Origin: JBBQVS01 sp038211295
Lineage (GTDB): Bacteria > Chloroflexota > Ktedonobacteria > Ktedonobacterales > Ktedonobacteraceae
Reading direction: 5' to 3'
Assembly (NCBI GenBank): GCA_038211295.1
Contig: JBBQVS010000007.1
Coordinates: 1 to 64,000 of the forward strand
Length of the DNA: 64,000 nucleotides
The position numbers were made by a program, and so were the translations under genes. Below the pieces are notes generated by a model. It ran no database searches and was not told where the DNA came from. It was given only the letters and a program-made list of their open reading frames with translations. Positions 1 through 7,416 of this stretch are shown piece after piece. Each line of letters opens with the position of its first letter. Within the stretch, counting starts at the first letter, position 1.

Positions 1-1044
1 TAAAAAGTTCGCCCCTTCTCTTGCATTAGTAATGAGCGTCTTTTCCTGAGACATTTCTAGTTTAAGTTCGTCGTTCAGGAACGTACTTATTCTTTTCTTT
101 ATCTCCTCTGCTTCCTCCTTTGACCCTGAAAAGCCTAGTAGGAAGTCATCGGCGTATCTTATGTACCGTAGTCTTCTAAAATTGGGGTCTTTTGGGTCGG
201 ATGATGTCATTGTCCTTGCCTTCTTCCGATATTCTTTGGACTTCTCAATCTCCCCTTTGCGTGCATAGTAGTTGGCCTTGTTAATTAGGCTTTCGTACTC
301 TTTATTTCTCTTTCTCTCGGCCCCTTTGGTGTTTTCGGGTATAATTTTCTCTTCTATGAACTTGTCCAATTTATCAAGGTAGATGTTACTTAGGAGTGGG
401 CTTATTATCCCCCCTTGCGGGGTTCCACTGTAAGTCTTTTGATACTTCCAGTTTTCCATGTACCCAGCTTTTAATAGCGTTCTAATCAGTCTTGTAAACC
501 TTTTGTCCGTTACTTTTTCTTCGATTATTTCAACCAATTTATCGTGGTTTATATTGTCGAAGCATCCCTTTATATCTCCCTCTATGAACCATTTCACTCC
601 TGTCCACTTCTCTTGTACCTCCTGAAGGGCTGTATGACATCCCCTATTTGGTCTAAAGCCGTGGGACATGTTGCTGAACTGTGGTTCATAGAAAGCATTG
701 AGTATTTCTCTCATTACTTCCTGCAACATTTTATCCGACCATGTTGGTATTCCTAAGGGTCGGATTTTCCCGTTTTTCTTTGGTATTTCTACCCTTCTGA
801 CGGGTTTCCATCTCCATCTTTCGGCCCGAATTGCTTCTATTTGGTTTTGGATTTTTTGGAGTGACATTCCGTCCACAGTTTCCATGTCAGACCCTGGCGT
901 AATTGCCCCTTTGTTACGGTATATTTTACCGTAGGCTTTGAGGTATAGCTCCGGATTGAATAAGAGTCTGTAGGCTCTGTCGAGAGTTTTACCATCCTTT
1001 CCTAGCTTGGTTAGGGACACTGTTACATCATCAGGTTTTTGCAC
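1..1044 (-). CDS. ltrA: Group II intron reverse transcriptase/maturase (C-terminus cut by window edge)
   Basis: Intron-encoded reverse transcriptase with maturase role: it binds the intron RNA to help splicing and copies it during retrohoming. 348 residues are visible without a stop. The RT blocks appear in order: KNGKIRPLGIPTW (RT1), HGFRPNRGCH (RT2), EGDIKGCFDNINH (RT3), GTPQGGIISPLLSNIYL (RT4) and the catalytic YADD at bases 156-145 (RT5, residue about 297). The thumb/X domain and any endonuclease domain would lie left of the window. The start is a GTG at 1044: a stop codon lies two codons upstream, and AAAGGA sits about 10 nt before it. Codon use (many AGA, ATA, AAA) is clearly more A-rich than in neighbouring genes, as expected for a mobile element. 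No frameshift or stop was seen, so the protein looks functional. Confidence 0.95.
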   Translation of the reverse strand, partial: MQKPDDVTVSLTKLGKDGKTLDRAYRLLFNPELYLKAYGKIYRNKGAITPGSDMETVDGMSLQKIQNQIEAIRAERWRWKPVRRVEIPKKNGKIRPLGIPTWSDKMLQEVMREILNAFYEPQFSNMSHGFRPNRGCHTALQEVQEKWTGVKWFIEGDIKGCFDNINHDKLVEIIEEKVTDKRFTRLIRTLLKAGYMENWKYQKTYSGTPQGGIISPLLSNIYLDKLDKFIEEKIIPENTKGAERKRNKEYESLINKANYYARKGEIEKSKEYRKKARTMTSSDPKDPNFRRLRYIRYADDFLLGFSGSKEEAEEIKKRISTFLNDELKLEMSQEKTLITNAREGANFL

Positions 1045-1564
1045 GTCTTACACGTCCTTTGTTTGTCTTTGTGTCCTAAAATGACTACCCTGACTCTCGG
1101 TTGAGTCTCTCTCCTCCCTTCGGAGGATGCCCTGTTGCATTTCTGCTCGTGGGGGTTCTCAACGCATGGGATTTTCTCCTTTAGCGTTTTCCTGCTTGTC
1201 TACAGCGACATGTATACCTGACTTAGGTTGCCTTTTGACCCTTTAACGCGTTCACTACGCGCCGTCAATCGGGGAAGGTTTTTCCAGACGTAACCCGCTT
1301 TCTGGTATCCCGATTTTATCCCCATATAAACAGGTTGGGAATAGATAAATCCTCTATCTCCGTGGGTCTCGGCTTTGACAATTCAGTCTAACCATATCAG
1401 AAGGGCTTGCACGTTCTCTTGTCTACCTGTTTTCGACATTACGCGCTTTTACGTCGTGCTATGTTCCCTTAGGTATTTCTACTTCCGGTAAGACGTCTGC
1501 CCTCACAGTCTTTGCCTTCGGACTGGGGAGTATTCTCCAGTGCCGCTATCCTTCGCAGTCGCAC
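1..1564 (-). mobile_element. Group II intron, 5' part and maturase ORF (3' end outside window)
   Basis: The minus strand from 1564 downwards begins GTGCGAC, the group II 5' splice consensus, directly after the sequence of a tRNA-Gly gene. About 520 nt of non-coding sequence (1564-1045: domains I-III and the start of IV) precede a maturase ORF, which is the usual layout. Two exon-binding sites can be read. EBS1 GGTTACG (minus strand, 1295-1289) is the exact complement of the last seven exon bases CGTAACC. EBS2 GGATTT (1352-1347) complements the six bases directly before them, AAATCC. EBS2 lies about 50 nt 5' of EBS1, as expected. Domains V and VI and the 3' splice site lie left of base 1. The intron is in the same orientation as the tRNA. 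The ribozyme fold was not computed. Confidence 0.93.
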
Positions 1565-1632
1565 GGTTACGGGATTTGAACCCGTGGTCTCAACTTTGGG
1601 AAAGTCGCATGTTACCGCTACACCAAACCCGC
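1565..1632 (-). tRNA. tRNA-Gly(CCC), 5' exon, interrupted by group II intron
   Basis: The 68 nt fold as a tRNA: acceptor 5' strand GCGGGTT, four-pair D stem GTGT/ACAT, anticodon stem CGACT/AGTTG around loop TTCCCAA (anticodon CCC, glycine), T stem ACGGG/CCCGT with loop TTCAAAT, then AACC. These four bases pair with the first part of the acceptor strand, but the expected last bases CGC are replaced by GTGCGAC, the intron start. The gene is thus split between acceptor positions 69 and 70. The missing bases CGC, discriminator and possibly CCA should follow the intron to the left of base 1. A consensus promoter lies just upstream. Unspliced RNA could not form a complete acceptor stem. Confidence 0.9.
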
Positions 1633-1648
1633 ACGTCTAATAAAAACG

Positions 1649-1677
1649 AGTATAGCCGATACACAGGCAAATGTCAA
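1649..1677 (-). promoter_or_regulatory. Promoter of the split tRNA-Gly gene
   Basis: Minus strand TTGACA (1677-1672), 17 nt spacer, TATACT (1654-1649). The -35 is a perfect sigma-70 consensus and the -10 matches 5 of 6. The predicted start of transcription, near 1642, is about ten bases before the mature tRNA 5' end at 1632. The strong match suggests that tRNA and intron are actively transcribed. Confidence 0.85.
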
Positions 1678-1778
1678 GCTTTTTCTAGTCGCTTGTTGCA
1701 CACGCCCTGTACAACATTCTGTGATACAAGGCGGCACAAGATGCTATAACTTCTCACTAGCAACGCGGAAAACAAAGG

Positions 1779-1816
1779 AGAAGGGCCAGTCATTGAATAG
1801 TTAGACTAGCCCTTCT
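1779..1816 (-). terminator. Terminator after the 127-residue gene
   Basis: Minus-strand hairpin AGAAGGGC-T-AGTC / GACT-G-GCCCTTCT enclosing an AT-rich loop, followed by CCTTTGTTTTCC. The 5' arm overlaps the stop codon of the gene at 1806-2189. It separates the kinase operon from the tRNA promoter. Confidence 0.7.
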
Positions 1817-2189
1817 TTTTAGTTTTTTCCTGCTGTGATTTCCGCTCTTTATAGAACGATTTTGGCTTTGGACGATGTTCGCCATCCTCATATGCGGCTG
1901 GTGCGGCGTCTTCGCGGGAAGCGACTTCTGCCTCATCGCGCTCACTTATCAACACCTGTAAGTCATTATAAATACTGTAGTTGTCGCTCACTTCGCGCAT
2001 ACGCGTAATGTGGCGCAACACCTGCACCAGAGTGGTATTGGTTCGATCATTTTTCATAGGTTCTGCTCTTTTCAGCAGCATCTCTATCAGGTCCATACTA
2101 TCGTCATGAGCACCAATTCCTTCAAGACGCTCACGCACCGTCACTAACTGCTCGTATAAGTTCACGTCGTAGTCCCTCCTAATTGACAC
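1806..2189 (-). CDS. Conserved small hypothetical protein, likely partner of the GAF kinase
   Basis: 127 residues; family not recognised. The first ~75 residues look alpha-helical (hydrophobic residues spaced as in helical bundles: LYEQLVTVRERLEGIG, LIEMLLKRAE, LVQVLRHITRM). The last ~45 residues are a charged, disordered tail rich in Glu, Lys and Arg ending KTKKKG. It starts 57 nt after the stop of the histidine kinase on the same strand and is followed by a terminator, so the two form a short operon. A role in that signalling pathway is an inference from position only; there is no receiver or HPt signature. Confidence 0.7.
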   Translation of the reverse strand: MSIRRDYDVNLYEQLVTVRERLEGIGAHDDSMDLIEMLLKRAEPMKNDRTNTTLVQVLRHITRMREVSDNYSIYNDLQVLISERDEAEVASREDAAPAAYEDGEHRPKPKSFYKERKSQQEKTKKKG

Positions 2190-2246
2190 AAAGACACTTT
2201 TCTACCAGCGTATGGTAGCATAAGGTCATGTATAGCGTCAATCTCA

Positions 2247-4226
2247 CTATGACCGATGGAGTGCGGATGGCGGTTGTTGCCCATCAGGTAAAGCCACGAA
2301 GAAGGTCGCGCCCTCACCGCGCACACCCGCGCTCTTAATCCAGATACTGCCGCCCATTGCCTCGACAAGTTGCCGACAAAGATAGAGGCCCAGACCTGAA
2401 CCGCGCTGTGTATTGGTAACAGCGTTTGGCAGGCGTGCGAATTTCGCAAAGAGTTGTTCTTGATCCTCCTGCGCAACACCATCACCCCAATCACGAATAG
2501 ACACAACACAATATACTGCGGCATTCGCGTGTGAGAAAAAAGCTGTAGCGGGAGGGAGTTGCTGTAGAAGCACATCGCGGGTAAGAGATTCCGCCTGAAT
2601 GAGGATATCTGTTCCGGTGGGTGTATATTTGAGCGCATTGCTCAGGATGTTGAGGAGGACTTGGCGCAGACGCCCCTCGTCGGCATAGATGGAGGTTTTT
2701 TCATCTACGGCCAGCTTTACGTTTCTCTTTTGGCGCAGCAACGCAGGCTCCAGAATACTTAGTACCAGCGCGAGCGCGGATGTAAGTGAGACGTGCGTGA
2801 GGTTGAAAGCGATCTCTTTCTGGTTGATACGGCTCGTATCCATCACGTTGCCAAGCAACAAGATAACCTCTTCGGATGCTCGACGCGCATTTGTTATAAA
2901 GCGCAATTTATCGTCTTCGCTCAAGCGGGCGTGATGCGTTGTAAGCAGTTCCAGGTATCCCTGAATGGCGGTTAAGGGGGTACGCAACTCGTGCGATGCC
3001 GTCATAAGAAAATGATTTTTCAACTGCTCAGACTCTTCGGCACGCTGTACTGCTTCGCGCTGCTCTTTATAGAGACGCGCGTTTGCAATCGCGATACCCG
3101 CTTGTATGCTAATTTCGCGTAGCATGTCCACCTGCCGTTGTGTGTACGCGTGTTGAGTGTAGCTTTGCACGGAGAGCATTCCCAGTGCTTCCTCCCCAAA
3201 ATGGATGGGAACAAAGAGCAACGTTTCGGATAAGCGCATAGTGCCAAATACATCGTTTTGCCCTCGCTTATCTTCTACATTGGAAAAACTGCTGTACTCT
3301 TCTTGTGTGGAAAAAAGAAATACCTTCCCCTCTTCCATCAAGAGCTTGCGAATCCATGACGCGACTTCCTGATACTCTTCGGGAGCGTACTCTTTCTCCT
3401 CGTCAATGAGATAGTCGAACGCGAGTTTATCATCTTCGGGCCTGTAACGCGCGATAAACAAAGAGTCGGTTGACATAATGCGCCGTACCTGTGTGTAGAT
3501 GGTTTTGTAGACGAGGTGGAGGTCGCGCAACGCATTGGGTGAGAAGAGCGTGCGTCCAATCTCGATAAGGGCCGCCCGCTCTTCGCTACTCTTACGGGCG
3601 GTCTCGTAGAGCCGTGCGCCCTCTATTACAATTGCGGCCTGATTCGCGAGCAATTCAAGGCAGAGCATCAAGTCTTCATCCGGACGCAAACCGTCGAGCG
3701 GGGCATCAGGGGTTAGAAGTCCCAAGAGTGTGTTATCAGCACTAACAAGCGGAACCATAATCAGGTCAGTTGGTTGCCACACAGCGGACGAGGTAGGCGG
3801 AGACGTTTTTTGTAGCTCATCACCAACGATAATAAAGTGGTTCGCGAAATGCTCGTCTTGCCACAATGGTGACTCGGTGGGAATGAAATAGGAGTTACTA
3901 ATACGGTACTGTTCATCAATGGCACGCGAGGCAATGCTGTTAGGAAGAGGATGTTGCCACAGATACACTTCATCTTCTGGCGAAAGACCATGCGTTGCCT
4001 GAACTTGAAAAAGTTCGTTGGCATCCACAAGGTATAACGCGGAATAGCGAAAGCCTAACGCCTCACAGGTCGCGGTGGCAATATATGTCAAGAGTGTGTT
4101 GACATCCATTTGTAGACGGAGGGCGGAGCCAATGTCCGTGACATATTTCAGCACTTCCTGCTGTCTGACGACATTAGAAGAGTGATGCACAAATGGTGTG
4201 TCAATTGAGCTTGTGTTGTCTAGCAT
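2247..4226 (-). CDS. Two-GAF sensor histidine kinase
   Basis: 659 residues, apparently cytoplasmic (no transmembrane segment). Two GAF domains (about 25-205 and 215-390) are followed by a dimerisation/phosphoacceptor domain with H-box SHELRTPL (His about 412) and a HATPase_c domain with N box (NILSNALKY), G1 box DWGDG and G2 box GSGLGLYLCRQL, ending in GATFFVALP. GAF domains usually bind small ligands, chromophores or redox cofactors; the ligand here cannot be told. No receiver gene is adjacent, so the cognate regulator is elsewhere. It is transcribed first in an operon with the small gene at 1806-2189 and diverges from the methyltransferase at 4402. Confidence 0.93.
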   Translation of the reverse strand: MLDNTSSIDTPFVHHSSNVVRQQEVLKYVTDIGSALRLQMDVNTLLTYIATATCEALGFRYSALYLVDANELFQVQATHGLSPEDEVYLWQHPLPNSIASRAIDEQYRISNSYFIPTESPLWQDEHFANHFIIVGDELQKTSPPTSSAVWQPTDLIMVPLVSADNTLLGLLTPDAPLDGLRPDEDLMLCLELLANQAAIVIEGARLYETARKSSEERAALIEIGRTLFSPNALRDLHLVYKTIYTQVRRIMSTDSLFIARYRPEDDKLAFDYLIDEEKEYAPEEYQEVASWIRKLLMEEGKVFLFSTQEEYSSFSNVEDKRGQNDVFGTMRLSETLLFVPIHFGEEALGMLSVQSYTQHAYTQRQVDMLREISIQAGIAIANARLYKEQREAVQRAEESEQLKNHFLMTASHELRTPLTAIQGYLELLTTHHARLSEDDKLRFITNARRASEEVILLLGNVMDTSRINQKEIAFNLTHVSLTSALALVLSILEPALLRQKRNVKLAVDEKTSIYADEGRLRQVLLNILSNALKYTPTGTDILIQAESLTRDVLLQQLPPATAFFSHANAAVYCVVSIRDWGDGVAQEDQEQLFAKFARLPNAVTNTQRGSGLGLYLCRQLVEAMGGSIWIKSAGVRGEGATFFVALPDGQQPPSALHRS

Positions 4227-4401
4227 ATCTTACTCTCACTATCTCCCAACGTCTACGTACTCTCTCATTTTGGTAGTATATCATATACGCAAAACAAGGG
4301 AGTTTGTGTGGCGAGAAGAAACACTCGCATTCATCCCTTGCTTGACAGACACTCTGCCACATCTGTATACTCGACCTACAGCAATAGCAGGAAGAGACGA
4401 G

Positions 4402-5199
4402 ATGATTATTTCAAGTACAACAAACACGAGAATCAAGCAGATACGCAGTCTTACGCATCGTCAGGAGCGAGAGCAGACTCAGCTCTTTTTTGTCGAGGGT
4501 ATTCGGATTGTCGCCGAAGCGATTCAGCTCCACGCCAAAATTCAGGTGCTTGTCTACGCCCCAACGCTCCTGAAAAGCGCGTTTGGGCTACAACTGGTGC
4601 AACAGCAACAAGGACAAGGGGTAGCATGTCTTGAGGTTTCCGCCGAGGTGTTCAAGAGCCTCTCCGTAAAGGATGGGCCACAGGGACTGGGTGCTGTTGT
4701 GCAACAGCAGTGGGAGCGATTGGAGATGTTGAATGCACAAGCTGGTCTGTGCTGGATAGCTCTTGATGCGGCGCAAGACCCCGGCAACATCGGTACGGTT
4801 TTGCGAACAAGCGATGCTGTCGGGGGTGCGGGTCTGTTGCTGCTTGGGCAATGCGCGGACCCCTACGACGCGGGCGCACTGCGTGCCAGCATGGGGGCAA
4901 TCTTCTCGCAACGGCTTGTCAAGGCGAGTTTTGCCGAGTTTGTGCAATGGAAACGTCAACAGGCGTTACTGGTTGTTGGCACATCGGATAGTGGAGCCGT
5001 ACCGTATCGAGAGGCAACATATCGGCGTCCTCTGGTGCTGCTGATGGGTAGTGAGCGCGAAGGCTTATCAGTGGAGCAACAAGCCGTGTGTGATGCCATC
5101 GTGAAAATTCCGATGGTCGGGCGAAGCGATTCGCTTAATCTCGCGGTGGCAACAGGAGTTGTACTCTACGAGATTTTTCATCAGGTAGCGCAAACATAA
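4402..5199 (+). CDS. SpoU/TrmH-family RNA 2'-O-ribose methyltransferase
   Basis: 265 residues. Transfers a methyl group from S-adenosylmethionine to a ribose 2'-OH of rRNA or tRNA. The N-terminal substrate-binding (SpoU_sub_bind-like) part contains FFVEGIRIVAEAI. The C-terminal knotted SPOUT domain has the three SpoU motifs: DPGNIGTVLRTSDA (motif 1), LLMGSEREGLS (motif 2) and IPMVGRSDSLNLAVA (motif 3). The open frame extends back to 4198, but that would overlap the kinase start. The ATG at 4402 is preferred because family homology begins there and AGGAAGAGACGAG precedes it. The target nucleotide cannot be assigned; RlmB-like and TsnR-like enzymes share these motifs. Confidence 0.92.
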   Translation: MIISSTTNTRIKQIRSLTHRQEREQTQLFFVEGIRIVAEAIQLHAKIQVLVYAPTLLKSAFGLQLVQQQQGQGVACLEVSAEVFKSLSVKDGPQGLGAVVQQQWERLEMLNAQAGLCWIALDAAQDPGNIGTVLRTSDAVGGAGLLLLGQCADPYDAGALRASMGAIFSQRLVKASFAEFVQWKRQQALLVVGTSDSGAVPYREATYRRPLVLLMGSEREGLSVEQQAVCDAIVKIPMVGRSDSLNLAVATGVVLYEIFHQVAQT

Positions 5200-5208
5200 A
5201 GGATTGCG

Positions 5209-7356
5209 CTATGGCTCTACTGGCTCTACAGTCACCATGTTGGTATAGAATGTGCTTCCCCCCGCGAAGTCCGCGAGTCTATCGGGGGTAGTCCAGTTGA
5301 CATTGCGCTGGTCGGGGCTATACTGAGGCCACCAGACGGTTGCGGTTGCCAACATGCCGGGGCGCACGTCTTCGGTGACATGTGCGACGAGTTGACACGA
5401 CCCACGTTCGTTGCGAATACACACCAGTTGTCCGTTACGGATAGTGCGGAGCGCAGCATCCTGCGGGTGTATACGCAGCGTTGGCGCGTGTTCTTTGGTC
5501 TTCATCGACTCAAGATTGGCGAAGGTCGAACTCACAAAGTGATGCGCCGCAGAACTGAGTAGCGGCAATGCTTCGGTTGTGACATCAACAGCTTCGCTAT
5601 GCCCCGTCTGGCGCGGTTTTCGTCGCTCAACTTCCGGCACCCAATCGGGTACAGGATCGTAGCCCTTCGCGGCGGCCTGCGCGGAATACAGCTCGACCTT
5701 GCCGGAGGGTGTGTGAAAGATGCCCTTGGCGAAGGGGACGCGCTCCTCCTCGGAGAGAACAAACGGGAACATACCGTCTGCCTGCAAGCGTTCGAGGGTC
5801 AAGCCCCGCACAAGTGGACTCGCGGGAACGCTGGCATCGATAACTTCGCGCATGATGGTTTCCGCGTCGTCATGCAACCAGGACTCGTTGAAGTCGAGCG
5901 CACCCGCAAGCGCACGCAACACGTCCCAGTTGCTCCGCGCTTCTCCAAGTGGTGCTATCGCCTGCGTGTTGTATTGTAAGGCGAGGTGGCCATATGGTTT
6001 GTGAACGTCAACCTGCTCAAGTTGACTTGTGGCGGGCAACACAATATCGGCATAGCGTGCGGTATCGGTCATGAATAGCTCGTGTACAACGGTGAACAGG
6101 TCGTCACGCTGCAAGCCTTCGACAATCTTGCCAGCGTTTGGGGTTGAGGCGACGGGATTGGCGTTGTAGACATACAACGAGTAAATAGGCGGCTTCGCCT
6201 CACCCGTTAGAATCGCGCCAAGTCTATTCATATTCAATGCACGCGGTGGCGGTGGACAGGCAGGGTCGTTACGGTGTTCTATCGCGTCATAGTTCCATTT
6301 GAACCAGTCGCTTGTGCTGTACATCAGGCCACCACCAGGGATACCATATTGCCCAACAAGGGCAGGGAGGCAGGAGAGCATCCGCACCGTTTGTCCGCCG
6401 TTGGTGTGGCGGTTGATGCCATCGCTGATACGCAGGAGGGCCGGTTTGGTCGTGGCGTAGCTTCGCGCGAGTTCGGTGATGGTTTCGACGGTTAAGCCGG
6501 TAATCTCTGCGGCGCGTTCGGGCGGCATCTTCTGAATACGTTCCAGTAATGGTTCCCACCCCACCGTATGTTCCGCGATCCAGGCGCGATCATGCAAGTT
6601 CTCCTGAACCATCACATGCATCATCGCCAGTGCTAACGCGGCGTCGCTGCCAGGCACTGGTTGTATATGCTGGTCGGCGGAGCGTGCGGTCAATGTGCGA
6701 ATCGGGTCGATCACCACGACACGCGTCCCGCCTTTCTGGGCCTCGCGCAGGTGTGGCATGACATGAGGCGCGGTACTCGCGGGATTGCTACCCCAGATAA
6801 GAATAAGCTTGCTCTGTGGCAGGGCTTCAGGTGAGGATGCCAGGCGTCCTCCAAGTGTAAGCGTTACCGCTTCTTCGGCGGCACTACCGCAGATGGTGCG
6901 TTCTAGCTGACACGCACCCAGGCGATTCCAGAAACGGGTGTCGGCAACTTCCCCTTGTATCAAGCCCAGGGTGCCGGCATAGCTGTAAGGCAGAATACAA
7001 TGCGCTCCGTGTTGGGCGACAATCGCGGCCCAGTTGCGGGCGATTTCCGCAATCGCTTCTTCCCACGAAACGCGCTCGAATTTTCCACTGCCTTTCGGCC
7101 CAACACGTTTGAGCGGATACAGCAGACGTTCGGGATGGTAGACACGTTCAAGATACCGATTGACCTTCGCGCATAGCCACCCCTGCGTCACAGGATGATC
7201 CGCGCGACCACGCACGCGCACGGCTTTGCCGTGTTCATCAACAAGTGTCTCTAGCGCACAGGTATCGGGGCAATCGTGAGGACATGACCCATGAACAACG
7301 CGCAGATTTTGCGGCACTTCTTTGCGTGTGGAACGTGCTGATATCTCTAATGTCAT
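5209..7356 (-). CDS. Molybdopterin-dependent oxidoreductase (DMSO reductase family)
   Basis: 715 residues. The N-terminal [4Fe-4S] motif is present (Cys 25, 29, 33 and 62: SCPHDCPDTC ... GWLCAK), then the MopB core (WGSNPAST, VVVIDPIRT) and the C-terminal molydopterin dinucleotide-binding domain (about 600-715, LRIHPQDAALR). A Cys at about 156 in TICGSA lies where the molybdenum ligand of this family is often found, but I cannot prove it is the ligand. No twin-arginine signal is seen, so it is likely cytoplasmic. The start ATG is preceded by AAGGAAG. No partner Fe-S or membrane-anchor subunit flanks it, unlike membrane-bound respiratory members. The substrate is unknown. Confidence 0.9.
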   Translation of the reverse strand: MTLEISARSTRKEVPQNLRVVHGSCPHDCPDTCALETLVDEHGKAVRVRGRADHPVTQGWLCAKVNRYLERVYHPERLLYPLKRVGPKGSGKFERVSWEEAIAEIARNWAAIVAQHGAHCILPYSYAGTLGLIQGEVADTRFWNRLGACQLERTICGSAAEEAVTLTLGGRLASSPEALPQSKLILIWGSNPASTAPHVMPHLREAQKGGTRVVVIDPIRTLTARSADQHIQPVPGSDAALALAMMHVMVQENLHDRAWIAEHTVGWEPLLERIQKMPPERAAEITGLTVETITELARSYATTKPALLRISDGINRHTNGGQTVRMLSCLPALVGQYGIPGGGLMYSTSDWFKWNYDAIEHRNDPACPPPPRALNMNRLGAILTGEAKPPIYSLYVYNANPVASTPNAGKIVEGLQRDDLFTVVHELFMTDTARYADIVLPATSQLEQVDVHKPYGHLALQYNTQAIAPLGEARSNWDVLRALAGALDFNESWLHDDAETIMREVIDASVPASPLVRGLTLERLQADGMFPFVLSEEERVPFAKGIFHTPSGKVELYSAQAAAKGYDPVPDWVPEVERRKPRQTGHSEAVDVTTEALPLLSSAAHHFVSSTFANLESMKTKEHAPTLRIHPQDAALRTIRNGQLVCIRNERGSCQLVAHVTEDVRPGMLATATVWWPQYSPDQRNVNWTTPDRLADFAGGSTFYTNMVTVEPVEP

Positions 7357-7416
7357 GCTCTGTACTTCCTTACTGTGTGTAGAGTTGATTATGGGTTTTG
7401 ATGAGCCATTCGCGAG

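Noticed and set aside
1540..1749. 69-codon plus-strand frame across the tRNA
   Set aside because: It crosses the tRNA exon and the promoter on the other strand.
2162..2638. 158-codon open frame on the minus strand
   Set aside because: Overlaps the ATPase domain of the GAF kinase in another frame; no independent support.
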